Below are positions 16,101 through 25,237 of a stretch of DNA of 64,000 nucleotides, in pieces (within the stretch, counting starts at the first letter, position 1; every line of letters begins with the position of its first letter). Source of the DNA: Pseudomonas fluorescens (GTDB lineage: Bacteria > Pseudomonadota > Gammaproteobacteria > Pseudomonadales > Pseudomonadaceae); assembly GCF_001307275.1 (NCBI RefSeq), contig NZ_CP012831.1, positions 930,001-994,000 of the forward strand. The letters run 5' to 3'. The notes beneath the pieces are model-generated. The model was not told the origin of the DNA and searched no databases. It saw only the letters and a program-made list of their open reading frames with translations. A program made the translations under genes and the position numbers.

Positions 16101-19100
16101 GCCCCGTCTGGTTATCCAGGCTCGCCGCCTTGATCGCCAGGGTGCTGTCACTCTCGATAATCCCCTGGCGGTTGTTCAACGCGCCGGTCAGGTCCAGGTC
16201 GATCTGGCTGCCGGCGATCTGGCCGTCGTTGTCGCCACTGTTGTCAAAATCGTTGGCGCTGACGTTGATCTTGCCTTTGGCATAGAGGCCGCCGTTGCGG
16301 TTGTCGAAATTGCGGGTGGTGACGGTGGCGTCACCGGTCTGTGCGGAGATGCGCCCGCCGTAGTTGTCGAGGCCGCCGCGTGCGGTCAGGTTCAGTCGCT
16401 GGGCCTGGGTGATGCCACCCTGGCGGTTGTTGTTCAGGTCGTAGCCGTTTTTCAGCACGCCGGTCAGTTGGGTGGTGAGCAGGCCTTGCAGGCTGGCGAG
16501 GACGCCGCCACGGTTATCGAAATGGCGACCCGTTGCGCTCACATCGCCGGCCTTGGCTTGGATTCGACCGCTCTGGTTATCGATGTCCGCATCGACAGTG
16601 AGTTTCAACCCTCCTTGGCTTTGCACCACACCCTTGCCGTTGGTAAGGCTGGCCGCGTCGATTTCCACGCCGCCGTTCTGGCTGTAGATCAAGCCATCGG
16701 CATCATTCTGGACGGTGCCGGAGGTATTCAGGACCAACAAATCATTGGCCGCGACGGTGCCGCGATTGCGGTTGTCCAAGCCACTGGTGAGCAAGGTCAA
16801 CAAGCCTTGGCTGGCGATCTGGCCGCCCTGATTGTTGATCTGCGTGGCGCGCTCGACCCGCAGCGGGCCGACGCTGGCGATCTTGCCACTGATGTTGGTC
16901 AGGGCACCGAGCAGGTCCAGGGTCACGGCGGCATTACCGATCAGGTTGCCACCGCTGTTGTCCAGGCTGGTGCCGGTGAAGTTCAAGGCTTTTTGTGCGT
17001 TGACAGTACCGCCGACGTTGCCCAGGGTCATGGCCTTCATGACCAGAGTGGCGCCGCTGTCGATCAAGCCGCCTTGGGCGTTATTCAGCAAACCGCCAGT
17101 GACGGTCAGGGTCTGGTCGGCGCCGCTGGACAGAATCCCGCCCTGGTTATCCAGGCTGGCAGCGCTGACAGTGAGTTTTTTCTGGCCGACCAGCGCACCG
17201 GTAGCGCTGTTGAGCAGTGCCCCGCTGAGGGTGACGCTAACGTCTCCATTGCGGCTGGAGAGCGTGCCGTTGTTGCGGTTGTCCAGGCTGCTGCCACTGA
17301 CCTGCAAGTCCTGCCATCCAGAGATCAAGCCGTTCTGGTTGACCAGGCTATCGCCATGAAGGCTCAGGTTCTGACTGCTGATCAGCTTGCCGCCGCTGTT
17401 ATCGATCGTCTGGCCGCTGAGGTTGAAGCTCTGGCTGCTGGAGATTTCGCCACCCTGGTTATCAAGGTTGCGCAGGCCGTTGACGGTCAGCAAACCTTTG
17501 GCGGTGATCAGGCCGTTGCGATTGTTCAGGTCATGACCGCCGAGGTTCAGCGTCACGGCTTGTTCGCCCAGTAGACGTCCACCGTTTTGGGTCAGCGCCG
17601 CGAGGGTCAGGTTCATATCGCCCTTGGCCGACACTTCGCCGCCGTCGCTGGAGTCCAGCGAATCGGCGCCGAGGGTGAGTCTGGATTGGGCATTGATCAG
17701 GCCGTTGGCGCTGTTGTTCAGGGCCATGGCGTTGAGGACCAATGCACCGCCCGCCAGCACGCTGCCACCCTGGTTGTTCAAATTGCCGCTGTTGAGTGTC
17801 AGCAACTGCGCGGCGCTGATCAGGCCTTGGGCCTGGTTGTCTAATTGTTGGCCAACCGTCAGGTCGAGCTTGCCGCGACTGGCAAGGGTGCCGCCGTTGT
17901 TGTTCAGGCTTTGCGCAACGGTATCGACGCTGGCCGCGCCGATCAGGCCTTTGACGTTGTTGAGCGCCTGGACGACGCGTAAGGTCAGGCCTTGGTTGCT
18001 GAGCAACCGGCCACCGTCGTTGTTGAGGTTTTGCGCCGTCAGAGTGAAGGCTTGAGCGCTGGAAATTTCACCGCCCTGGTTGTTCACGCCGAGGAGGTTT
18101 TTCAGCATCAACGTACCGGGGGCGTTGATCAGGCCGTTCTGGTTGTTGAGCTGGCCGTTGTTCAAGTCCAGGCTCAGCGAGGTGTTGCTGAACAACTGGC
18201 CGCCCTGTTGATCCAGGCCGGAGACCGCGGCAGTCAACGCGCCCTGGCTGCCGATGCGGCCGCCGTCCTGGTTAGTGACCTGGGCCGCCTTGAGGTTCAG
18301 CGTGCTGCCACTGTTGAGGCGTCCATTCTGGCTGTTGTCGAACGCGCCGGTGGCGACGTTGACCGCGCCTTTGCCGCTGATACTGCCTTGCTGACGGTTG
18401 TCCAGGGCCGTGCTGCTGAGCGACAACGCGCCGTCGGTCACCAATTCGCCGCCCTGGTTGTCGAGGCGGCCCAGGCTTTTAACGGTGAGGTTGGCGGCGC
18501 TGGACAGGCTGCCGCCGCTGTTGCTCAGGTTGGCGGCGCTGACGTCCAGGGTGCCTTCGCTGCTGATTTGACCCTGGGTGTTGATCAGGTCGCCACTGAG
18601 GTCGATGCGCTGGTTCTGCTGGCTGACCAGATAGCCGCCGCTGTTGTCCAGCGAACCGCCCTCAAGGCTCAATTGCGTCTTGGCACTGAGCAGACCCTTG
18701 TTGCGGTTGATCAGTTTATCTACGGTGAGCTTCAGCGCCTGCCCAGCGAATACCTGGCCGCTGTCGCTGTTGTCGAGGTTTTTGCTCACCAGTGCGACGC
18801 TGGTGTTACCGCTCAGCTCGCCGCCGCGGTTGTCGAGGTCGTCAACGTTGATATCCAGCGCTTTTGTAGCACCGATCAAACCGGCCTGGCGGTTGTCCAG
18901 GCTCGACGCTTGCAACGTCAGGTCCGTGGTGCTGACCAGCGTACCTTGACGATTATCCAGCGCGGTGACGGTAGCGTTGAGCCCGGCTTTGCCGGCGATG
19001 TTGGCGGCACGGTTGTCCAGGCGATCAGCGTTCAATGTCAGCGCGCCGTCGGCGATCAGCGAACCGCGCTGGTTGTCGAGCAGTGCATCTACGTTCAAAT

Positions 19101-22100
19101 CGAGCTGGTCGAGACTGCTGATCAAGCCATCGCTGTTATCCAGGCTGGCGCTGTGGCTGTCCACGGACGCGGCCGAGATGATCCCTTTGGCGTTGTTCAG
19201 GGCCTGGGCTGTCCTCAGGACCAGGCCTTGATTGCTGAGCAGTTTGCCGCCGCTGTTATCGAGATTCCGCGCCGCCAGGGTGAATGCTAGCCGGCTGGAA
19301 ATTTCACCGCCCTGATTGTTGACGTCCTTGAGGTTGCTCAGCAGCAACAGGCCCGGGGCGTTGATCAGGCCGCCCTGGTTGTTCAACTGGCCCTGGTTCA
19401 TGTCCAGGCTGACGCTGGTGTTGCTGAACAACTCTCCTTGCTGTTGATCCAGCCCGGTGACCGATGCAGTCAGAGCCTGACTGCTGGCGATACGGCCGGC
19501 GGCGTTGTTCACCTGAGCGGCGGTGAGCTTGAGGGTGTTGCCCGAGGTCAGGCGCCCGCCCTGGCTGTTGTTGAGAGCGCCGGTGCTGACTTGGGTGGCG
19601 GCGCTGCCCGAGACCAGGCCTTTCTGACTATTGTCCAGGCTGGCGCTTTTGAGGCTCAGGCCAGCGTCGGTGCTGATGGAGCCGCCCTGGTTGATCAGCC
19701 CACCCTGGCTGACGATGGACAACGCGCCGGCGCTGCCGAGGCTGCCGGCGGTGTTATCGAGGCTGCCGGCGTTGACGGTCAGTTCACCTTCGCTGCTGAT
19801 CAGGCCTGTGTTATTCAACAATGCGTTGTCGAGTGTGATCACCAAAGCATTCAGGCTACTGAGTGCGCCACCGCTGTTGTCCAGCGTATTGCCCGTGAGC
19901 GTGAGGCGGCCTTGGGCGTGGATCAGGCCCTTGGTCTGGTTGATCAGTTGCGCAACTTTCAATTCAAGCGCGCTGCCAGCAATCAGTTTGCCGCCGTCGC
20001 TGTTGTCCAGGCGTTGAGCGCCAACCTTGACGTCCAGCCCTGCGGACAGTTCGCCCGCCCGGTTATCGATCTGCTCAACCTGCAAATCCAGCGCTTTTGT
20101 GGTGCCGACCAAGCCACCGTTGCGGTTATCCAGAACGCTGCCGGTCAGGCTCAGGTTGCCTTGTGAGACCAGCGCGCCGCCCTGCTGTTGCAGGGTATCG
20201 ATCAGCGCGGTGAGGTCGGTTTGGCTGGAGATGCGGCCAAGGGCGTTTTGCACCTCACTGGCCTTCAAGTTCAGCGGGCCGACGCTGCTCAGCAGACCAC
20301 CGCGGTTGTCCAGCCGCGTGACTTCGACACCGACGCCGGCCTTGCCGGTGATGATCCCGTTGCTGCGGTTGTCCAGTTGCGCGACCGTCAGTTGCAACGC
20401 TTTGTCGGCGCGGATGTTGCCGCCACGGTTGTCGAGGGAATCGCTGCGCACGGTCAGCAGGTCGACCCCGGTGAGACGACCGCCACGGTTGTCGAGGCTA
20501 CCGGTTTGCAGGTCAAGTGCGCCCTTGGCGATCACTTCGCCCTGGCTCTGGTTGTCCAGCAGGCCGCTGATGCGTGCGCTCAGGCTGCCGTCGCTGATCA
20601 CCTGACCGGCGTTGCCGTTGTTCAGGCTCGCGGCCTGGATGTCCACGACCTTGCCCGAACCGAGCACGCCATCGCGGTTGTCCAGCGCGCCGCCAAGGCT
20701 GATGTTCAAGGCGTTATCGCCCAGTACCTGACCGTTGCGGTTGTTCAGGGTCATCGCGTTGAGCCGGGTCAGGCCGGCGCTGGAAATTTCGCCTTCCAGG
20801 TTGGTCAACGTTGCGTCGACGTTCACGCTCAGGTCGGCGTCGCTGCTCAAGGTGCCGCTGCTGTTGTCCAGGCTGGCGGCGCGCACGGCAAGGCCATTGG
20901 CCGAGACCAATCCTTGGGCGTTGTTCAACGCCTGGGCGATGGTCAGGTTGAGGCCCTGCTTGCTGACGACCTTGCCAGCGCTGTTGTCCAGGCTGTTTGC
21001 ATTCAGGCTGAAGGCTTTGTCGCTGGAGATCTCACCCTCGCGGTTGTTCACGGCGGCGAGGTTGTTCAACAGCAGCGCGCCGGGGGTGCTGATCAGCCCG
21101 CCCTGGTTGTTCAATTGCCCATGGTTGAGGTCGAGGGAAAGGCTGGTGTTGCTGACCAATTGGCCATTCTGTTGCTCCAGCCCGGTGACGCTGGCATTCA
21201 GGGCCTTGGCACTGGCGATGCGACCGGAGGTGTTGTTCACCTGACCGGCCTTCAGCAACAGCGTGTCACCGCTGATCAGGCTGCCACCCAGGTTGTTCAG
21301 GGTCGCGGCGCTGTCGATGCTCAACGCACCGATGCTGGTCAGTTGGCCCGCATCGTTAGTGATCCCGGCGGCTTTGACACTGGCGGTGGCGTCACTTTTG
21401 AGGCTGCCTTGGGCGTTGAGCAGTTGCCCGCGCAGGTCCAGGTTCATCCCTCGCTGGGCATACAGCGACCCCTGGCGGTTGTCGAGTTGGCCGGCGTTGA
21501 CCGCCAGGACGCCTCGGGTCGAGATCAATCCGAGGCTTTGGTTGGTCAGGCGTTCGAGCGTCAGGCGCAGATCACCGTAGGCAATTACTTTGCCGCTGTT
21601 GCTGTTGTCCAGCTCGGTGCCGGCCAGCGCCAGGACACCCTGGCTCGACAGCTCACCGCCGCGGTTATCCAACTTGCCTACATTGAGGCTGGCGGCCTGG
21701 GTTGTGGTGACAACGCCGCTCTGACGGTTGTCCAGGCTCGCCGCGTTGAGGGTCAGCAGTCCGGCCGAGGACAGCAATCCCGCCTGATTCAGCAATTGCG
21801 CCGAAATGCGGGCGGTGAGCGCACCGTCACTGAGCAAACGGCCTGCGGTGTTATCCAGCGACGCAGCGCTGAGCTGTACGCTCTTGCTTGAAGTGAGCCG
21901 GCCGCTGCGGTTGTTCACTTGGCCGCTGGCGTTGATATCCAACCCCTGCCCTGCCGCGACCAGACCCGCTACGTTGTCCAGCGAAGCAACGCGCAACGTA
22001 ACGCCGCTCAAGCCGGTGAATTCGCCACCGTTGTTATTCAACTGCCTGACATTGGCCGTCAGGTTGCCGTTGCTGCTGACCGTGCCCTGGGTGTTGAGCA

Positions 22101-23463
22101 GCGTGTTGGCGGTGACGTTCAGCGTATTGCTGCTGAGCACCCGTCCTTTACTTTGATTGTCCAGGGTCGCGGCGTTGACCGTGGTGGTCTGCCCGGCGCT
22201 CAGCGTCCCACCCTTGTTGCTCAGCGTCTGCGCAACGTCGACTGTGAGGTTACGGCTGGCAACGACGCTCTTACCGTTGTTACTCAGACTCTGCGCCTCC
22301 AGGCTCACATCCCCCGCCGCATTACGGGTGTTATTCGCATTGACCCCGGCCTCAATAATGCCGTTGTTGGTCAGTTGCCCACCCGCGCTCAGGGTGATGC
22401 TGTCCCGCGCCGCAAGACTCTGCTGGTTGCTCAGGTTGCCCTGGGTCTGGGCCTTCAATGTGGTGCCGGCGTAAACCGGTCCTTGGGCATCAAGGCTCGC
22501 GGCTTTGACGTTGACCGCGCCGGTGGCCGAGGTCTGCGCCAGGCTCAGGTGGCCGTTGGCATCCAACTGAATATCCCCGCCACTGGCAATCAACTGCCCG
22601 TCCAGCTTCACCCCGACACCGGCCTCGGTGCCCACCAGCTTGATCGCGCCGGCGTACATCCCGCCCAGAGCCGAGGAGTCGATCGCCAACTGCGGCTTGG
22701 CGCTGCCGTCGTTGGCGCGGGCTGTAGCGCTCAAAGTGTCAGCGTCGACATCATTGCGGCCGGCAACAATCGTCAGGTTTTTCGCCTGGATCTCAGCGTT
22801 GATCTTGGCGCTGCGAGTGATGATTTCGAAACTGTCGACGTTGTTGGCGTTGAGGCCCGCGCCTTCGATGGCGACACTGCCCTGATCGACCTGATAGCGG
22901 CTCACCTGGCCGTTCTCGATGATTGGCTTGCCAGTGGTCAGGGTCGCCTTTGGGGTATTGATGAAGCCGCAGCCGTTGCAGGTAATGCCGTAGGGGTTGG
23001 CCACGATCACGCGGGCCGATTGCCCGGCCACTTCGGTGTAGCCGCGCAACTGGCTGGGGTTGCCGCCGTTGACTTCATTGAGGATGGTGGTGGCGGCCGT
23101 GCCGTTGAGGTTCGGGTTGCCGATAATGATCCCGCCCAGTTGCGTGGACTGGGTGCGGGCGGTGGCGTTGTTGAGGATCACGCCGTTGCTGCCGACGTTG
23201 TAGTCCGTGAACTGGTTGTGCGACAGGCCATTGCCGTTGGGCTTGGCGATATTGACGATGGGCACGCCGTTGCCCGCCCGGTCCAGGCCGGTGCCCGGGG
23301 CGCTGACGACGATGCCATCGGCCTGGGCCCACATCGGCTGCCAAAACATGACGTTGGCCAACAGGAACGCCAGGCCACGCTTGGGCATGCCCCAGAAGCG
23401 GTCACGGGCTTGCAGGGCTGCGGAAGGTTGGCGGGCCAGGAAGGCGTGTTGGCGGTCGTCCAT
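10117..23463 (-). CDS. TpsA/CdiA-like haemagglutinin exoprotein with C-terminal toxin
   Basis: A 4448-residue secreted protein of a two-partner system, probably delivering a toxin to neighbouring cells. Order: extended signal peptide ending near MWAQA; TPS domain with NPNL and NPYGI motifs (about 45-290); a long FHA-1 beta-helix of LDN-x-x-G repeats (about 350-2700); a Tyr/Cys-containing insert (about 2720-3000; ICNDC) in the position of CdiA receptor-binding regions; FHA-2 repeats (about 3350-3745); a DUF637-like hydrophobic pretoxin region (about 3790-4050); and a toxin tip (last about 105 residues) with HVFYRHG and a final TAFPY strand, reminiscent of BECR-type RNases. No VENN motif was seen. 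GC falls sharply over the last about 320 bases. The start is the ATG at 23463; the frame opens at a TTG at 23484. It lies 24 bases after tpsB. Confidence 0.9.
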   Translation of the reverse strand: MDDRQHAFLARQPSAALQARDRFWGMPKRGLAFLLANVMFWQPMWAQADGIVVSAPGTGLDRAGNGVPIVNIAKPNGNGLSHNQFTDYNVGSNGVILNNATARTQSTQLGGIIIGNPNLNGTAATTILNEVNGGNPSQLRGYTEVAGQSARVIVANPYGITCNGCGFINTPKATLTTGKPIIENGQVSRYQVDQGSVAIEGAGLNANNVDSFEIITRSAKINAEIQAKNLTIVAGRNDVDADTLSATARANDGSAKPQLAIDSSALGGMYAGAIKLVGTEAGVGVKLDGQLIASGGDIQLDANGHLSLAQTSATGAVNVKAASLDAQGPVYAGTTLKAQTQGNLSNQQSLAARDSITLSAGGQLTNNGIIEAGVNANNTRNAAGDVSLEAQSLSNNGKSVVASRNLTVDVAQTLSNKGGTLSAGQTTTVNAATLDNQSKGRVLSSNTLNVTANTLLNTQGTVSSNGNLTANVRQLNNNGGEFTGLSGVTLRVASLDNVAGLVAAGQGLDINASGQVNNRSGRLTSSKSVQLSAASLDNTAGRLLSDGALTARISAQLLNQAGLLSSAGLLTLNAASLDNRQSGVVTTTQAASLNVGKLDNRGGELSSQGVLALAGTELDNSNSGKVIAYGDLRLTLERLTNQSLGLISTRGVLAVNAGQLDNRQGSLYAQRGMNLDLRGQLLNAQGSLKSDATASVKAAGITNDAGQLTSIGALSIDSAATLNNLGGSLISGDTLLLKAGQVNNTSGRIASAKALNASVTGLEQQNGQLVSNTSLSLDLNHGQLNNQGGLISTPGALLLNNLAAVNNREGEISSDKAFSLNANSLDNSAGKVVSKQGLNLTIAQALNNAQGLVSANGLAVRAASLDNSSGTLSSDADLSVNVDATLTNLEGEISSAGLTRLNAMTLNNRNGQVLGDNALNISLGGALDNRDGVLGSGKVVDIQAASLNNGNAGQVISDGSLSARISGLLDNQSQGEVIAKGALDLQTGSLDNRGGRLTGVDLLTVRSDSLDNRGGNIRADKALQLTVAQLDNRSNGIITGKAGVGVEVTRLDNRGGLLSSVGPLNLKASEVQNALGRISSQTDLTALIDTLQQQGGALVSQGNLSLTGSVLDNRNGGLVGTTKALDLQVEQIDNRAGELSAGLDVKVGAQRLDNSDGGKLIAGSALELKVAQLINQTKGLIHAQGRLTLTGNTLDNSGGALSSLNALVITLDNALLNNTGLISSEGELTVNAGSLDNTAGSLGSAGALSIVSQGGLINQGGSISTDAGLSLKSASLDNSQKGLVSGSAATQVSTGALNNSQGGRLTSGNTLKLTAAQVNNAAGRIASSQALTASVTGLDQQQGELFSNTSVSLDMNQGQLNNQGGLINAPGLLLLSNLKDVNNQGGEISSRLAFTLAARNLDNSGGKLLSNQGLVLRTAQALNNAKGIISAASVDSHSASLDNSDGLISSLDQLDLNVDALLDNQRGSLIADGALTLNADRLDNRAANIAGKAGLNATVTALDNRQGTLVSTTDLTLQASSLDNRQAGLIGATKALDINVDDLDNRGGELSGNTSVALVSKNLDNSDSGQVFAGQALKLTVDKLINRNKGLLSAKTQLSLEGGSLDNSGGYLVSQQNQRIDLSGDLINTQGQISSEGTLDVSAANLSNSGGSLSSAANLTVKSLGRLDNQGGELVTDGALSLSSTALDNRQQGSISGKGAVNVATGAFDNSQNGRLNSGSTLNLKAAQVTNQDGGRIGSQGALTAAVSGLDQQGGQLFSNTSLSLDLNNGQLNNQNGLINAPGTLMLKNLLGVNNQGGEISSAQAFTLTAQNLNNDGGRLLSNQGLTLRVVQALNNVKGLIGAASVDTVAQSLNNNGGTLASRGKLDLTVGQQLDNQAQGLISAAQLLTLNSGNLNNQGGSVLAGGALVLNAMALNNSANGLINAQSRLTLGADSLDSSDGGEVSAKGDMNLTLAALTQNGGRLLGEQAVTLNLGGHDLNNRNGLITAKGLLTVNGLRNLDNQGGEISSSQSFNLSGQTIDNSGGKLISSQNLSLHGDSLVNQNGLISGWQDLQVSGSSLDNRNNGTLSSRNGDVSVTLSGALLNSATGALVGQKKLTVSAASLDNQGGILSSGADQTLTVTGGLLNNAQGGLIDSGATLVMKAMTLGNVGGTVNAQKALNFTGTSLDNSGGNLIGNAAVTLDLLGALTNISGKIASVGPLRVERATQINNQGGQIASQGLLTLLTSGLDNRNRGTVAANDLLVLNTSGTVQNDADGLIYSQNGGVEIDAASLTNGKGVVQSQGGLKLTVDADIDNQSGRIQAKAGDVSATGRHFDNRGGVLASLQGLLTTQLTGVLKNGYDLNNNRQGGITQAQRLNLTARGGLDNYGGRISAQTGDATVTTRNFDNRNGGLYAKGKINVSANDFDNSGDNDGQIAGSQIDLDLTGALNNRQGIIESDSTLAIKAASLDNQTGQLRALGGSGTTNFQIGGLFDNRNGTLETANNGLILNATNFQNLGGSLLHVGSGDFDISTANLTNAGGSLVTRGGLTLTAKNWTNSSVIQAGRLTVNVDNLTQTGTGQLLASTSLEGNGENWSNDGLIASDGSISLVLGGSYGGSGRMSSLGGIDLTAAQLNLGVTSSIAGGGDTTVKIGGQLTNAGRLTSSANLTVQAGNLVNSGTLGSARNLVLKTPSLLNDRGLVFSGADMTLGVSNFTNQSGDLYGLGNVVIGGYGAAARAASVNNVSGSMESGGTFTINADGFQNRTEGAVASGGRKLISGFIANICNDCKGDYYTFTLAAREVFESVDNDTSASSLLTAGKDFVFQGSSFLNSKSTVSAGGNINIVADNVQNIGAQNGTIERTRMYQVAGMSDGGTGRFFANVLTPYNQRNNPDFPYVYYLDLDGNIHKAIPKSTRYREGGRDGETLSVVTLTDVDTGAAVKTRGDYNLVLSGLSYGFENTTQSQYDPNNLLQMPNLDQYNLLSDIEIAKDSSGAASTVGSRNAVIQAGGNVSITATKDLQNSVIHEDYTASGGTNKVADTQASGTGTTVVRINNQLPPDRAQQQVNPLSLPGFALPSGQNGLFRLSGQGGSAQQATQASTGSQNWSMGSASISTRQRQQDLPDAQARDVQVGAIAAVGTSDRQLALITRQANDSNVSASTLNVSAPVEGSHSLPMPSRNSGVGIGTQVAAVNVTGTNLLPTAQVVPQVGNAVDTPAAGQAVVRVQGVPETSFKSNPQKYLIETNPVLTDLKSFMSSDYLLQNLGYDPDQSAKRLGDGLYEQRLIQQAVVARTGQRFIDGQTSDEGLFKYLMNNAIASKQELGLAVGVTLTSEQVAALTHDIVWLEEHEVNGEKVLVPVLYLAQAEGRLGPTGALIAGNDVTLIAGQNLDNVGTLRASNNLSATAGNDLVNSGLIQAGNRLDLLAVNNIANQAGGILAGRDVSIKAVMGDVVNERTVTTANGNRRQDFMDSAARIEAANDLDMGAGRDIKSVGSVMVSGRDTTIDAGRDAIIVSAQQESASNNGVRKSAVTQFGSSAQAGRDLVVNAGRDLNAIASQLGAERNVALTAGENMTISSAADETHSYSKTKKVTIQEDHVKQIGSAITAGGDVTMGAGKDMAIISSRISAGDDAYLVAGENLDVLAAQDSDYSLYDKKKKGSWGKKQTKRDEVTKVTNVGSEITAGGDLTLVSGDDQRYQAAKLNSGNDLTIQSGGSITFEGVKDLHKEDHSKSKSSMAWSSMSGKGHTDETLRQTQMVAAGAITIKAVDGLNIDLKQVNQDTVHQSIKAMVDADPQLAWLAEAEKRGDVDWRQVKEVHDSYKYSHSGMGPAVQMIIAILVVYFTAGAASGLIGSMAGATAGSGTAMAAGTVAGSTVVGGTVATSTVAAGWANVALTAVATGAASNATISFINNGGNLGAVFKDVTSSDALRGYVVSGVTAGLTSSIFDKMTNTTTTVEGALPNAGKVVAQGGLSSLEGIGRFGANQLLQNGTSTLLDRALGGDSQFDNALRTSLANTFAAAGFNLVGDLGKKFDLKEGGLAKVGLHAVMGGLAAEAAGGDFKTGALAAGANELLIDSLAEQYTKMTKEQKDKLLVMNSQLIGVLAAAAQGGDAKSLQTGSWVAGSATSYNRLLHSAEKKALAEEAKALAEKLGKPQSDMSWEDVLLLAANAQVDAAENARLKALVDSFPPGNPEGQHLAQDLLTATKSIQLLAAQNTALTWGDGRTIVANGAEVHAFQSTTTQFVDPNLFSTASLWSRTDTGKVPEAWKAQFGDENATTYLREIAGVSSSPEEFNDLVQRVSTIVGGGIDRVTWDLDAALALTGAPAVLRALLARRLAAAGGAAGGAKGTGAVVDDTINALPAPRQIDASWSASTYNKGGLMTGIEHVFYRHGPDSGFANVSKFSQGTSVKDVSSYVDNALRYGKVTPNGPGGHVIEYNAGKVIGTNVSGAPTSTIKINVRDGVIQTAFPY

Positions 23464-23487
23464 GTTCAGGTCTCGTTGCAGCAAAAT

Positions 23488-25194
23488 TTAGAGGAGTACG
23501 TCCATGCGGAAGTAGATCGGCGCTTCGCGCTCGGTCAGGGCATCCGGGCGTTCCAGGGAGTGGGCGAAGGTGACGCTGGCGCTCAGGTGCTCACCACGGG
23601 CGAACAGCTCCAGCGAGTTGCTCGACATGCGCCCGTGCTGGCCGCCGTTGTAGCGGTCGCCGCGAATCACGCCCTGGTCATAGCCGAGGCTGGTGCCGTA
23701 TTCGGCGAACACCGGGCGCAGCCACTCCAGCGCTACCGGGCGGCTCCAGCGCAGGTCGTTGCGCCAGTAGCCGCCGCTGTCGCCGGACAGTGATTGGTCC
23801 TTGTAGCCACGGATCGACGATTGCCCGCCCAGGCTCATGCGCTGCGGGCTGAACAGCACGTCTTCGCTGCGCTGGCCGGTCATCAGGCTGCTGAAGCTGA
23901 AGGACTCGTCCCACAGCTTGAAAGGCTGCAGGTAGCTGGCGGTGGCGGTGTATTTGCGATAGCGCGCATCCGGTACGCCAGGGCCCGGGTCGTGATCGCC
24001 CTGGGCGTCCAAGGCACCGATGCCCTCCTGCATGCCCAGGTCGAGGTTGACGAAAGCACTGCCGACTCGCCGTCCGTGGTTGATCCCGAACTGCGCCTCG
24101 CTGATGCGATTGCTGCTCTCGCGAAGCTTGCTGCCTTCGATGAAGTTGTTGGTACGCAGGTACGAAAGGCCGGTGTTGAGGGAAGTCTTGCTCAGCGCAT
24201 CGCGATGGATCACCCGCTCGACCCGCAACTGATGGTTCTGGCTGTCGCCGGTCTGTTTGAAGTTGAAACCGTTGGCCGGGATCTGCGAGCGGTACTCGCT
24301 CTGGCTGTAGGTGTAGCTGACGTTCCACCAACCCCAGGGCAGGTTGTAATAAAGCATGGCGTTGTTGGAGGTGTGCTGGTGGTCGGTCATGGCGTCATGA
24401 CCGCCGCGCAACATCAACTGGTCGGCCAGGCCCAGCGGGCTGTCCCACTCGAAACTGCTGCCCCACTGCTGCTCGCCGGTGCTGCGCTGGCCGTCGTTGC
24501 TGCGCGACAGACCGGCGCGCCAGGGCTTTTTCGGCTCGTTGGTGACATTTACTTCACTGCCACCGACTTCCTGGCCGGGGGTCAGCTCCATCTTGGCCTG
24601 GTTCGACGGCAGGCGATTGAGCTGATCCACCATCTGCTCGATCTCCCGCAGGTTGACCAGGTCACCGGCCTTACCGGGAAACGCCATCGCCAGTTCACGC
24701 TCCGATAGCTTGCTGTTCTCGGCCCCCTTCAGGCCTTCGAGTCGCCCTTCCACCACCAGCACGCTCAGATGCCCACCGGACAGGTCCTGCTGCGGCAGAT
24801 AAGCACGGCTGGTGACCAGCCCCTTTTCGATGTAGTGGTCGGTGATGACTTTGAGCAGTTCGTTAAGCTGCGGCACACCCAGGCATTGGCCGATGTAGGG
24901 CTTGAGCAGATGCTCGCGCTCGCTGGCGGAAAGACTGTTGGCGCCTTTGAGTTCGATGGTCTTGATGGGGAAGCAACGGGTATCGACAGGTGCGGTCGGC
25001 TGGGCCGGCTTCGCCTCCTGGCCGGGCAGGTCCTTGAGTTCCTCCAGGCGACGACGCTGCTCTTCGAGCAAACGGTTCTGGCGCTCGCGGATCAGGTCCG
25101 TATCGCCTGGAGTGGGGGCGGCGTGAGCCAGGGTCAGCGGAGAAAGGCACAGCAAAGCCACGCACAACCTCGCCCAAAAGACGGGTGAGGACAT
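23488..25194 (-). CDS. TpsB outer-membrane transporter (ShlB/FhaC/HecB family)
   Basis: A 568-residue Omp85-type secretion pore that should translocate the TpsA protein across the outer membrane. It has a signal peptide (cleavage after LAHA), a Gln/Arg-rich N-terminal helix (RQNRLLEEQRRRLEEL), POTRA domains (from CFPIKTIELKGANSL through VLVVEGRLEG), then a 16-strand-type barrel. The conserved L6 motif is visible as SIRGYKDQSLSGDSGGY, and the chain ends in FRMDVLL. Length is normal for FhaC/HecB. ATG at 25194 with GAGGGA upstream. Operon partner of the TpsA gene, about 24 bases downstream, with a strong promoter upstream. Confidence 0.93.
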   Translation of the reverse strand: MSSPVFWARLCVALLCLSPLTLAHAAPTPGDTDLIRERQNRLLEEQRRRLEELKDLPGQEAKPAQPTAPVDTRCFPIKTIELKGANSLSASEREHLLKPYIGQCLGVPQLNELLKVITDHYIEKGLVTSRAYLPQQDLSGGHLSVLVVEGRLEGLKGAENSKLSERELAMAFPGKAGDLVNLREIEQMVDQLNRLPSNQAKMELTPGQEVGGSEVNVTNEPKKPWRAGLSRSNDGQRSTGEQQWGSSFEWDSPLGLADQLMLRGGHDAMTDHQHTSNNAMLYYNLPWGWWNVSYTYSQSEYRSQIPANGFNFKQTGDSQNHQLRVERVIHRDALSKTSLNTGLSYLRTNNFIEGSKLRESSNRISEAQFGINHGRRVGSAFVNLDLGMQEGIGALDAQGDHDPGPGVPDARYRKYTATASYLQPFKLWDESFSFSSLMTGQRSEDVLFSPQRMSLGGQSSIRGYKDQSLSGDSGGYWRNDLRWSRPVALEWLRPVFAEYGTSLGYDQGVIRGDRYNGGQHGRMSSNSLELFARGEHLSASVTFAHSLERPDALTEREAPIYFRMDVLL

Positions 25195-25237
25195 GTTCGA
25201 TCCCTCGAGTGAAAAGTGACATTAAAATAGTGGCGCG

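Noticed and set aside
15559..17574. Repetitive Val/Ala/Gln-rich antisense protein as a novel family
   Set aside because: It is the reverse reading of LDN repeats in TpsA and not an independent gene.
13366..19290. Long open frames antisense to the TpsA gene (about 640, 670 and 430 codons)
   Set aside because: They mirror the repeat and high-GC codon structure of the sense strand, lack ribosome-binding sites and gene-like domain content, and tile the gene completely.
10117..23463. VENN-type pretoxin motif expected in CdiA proteins
   Set aside because: Read the C-terminal third and found none; the DUF637-like region seems to take its place, so no VENN module was claimed.
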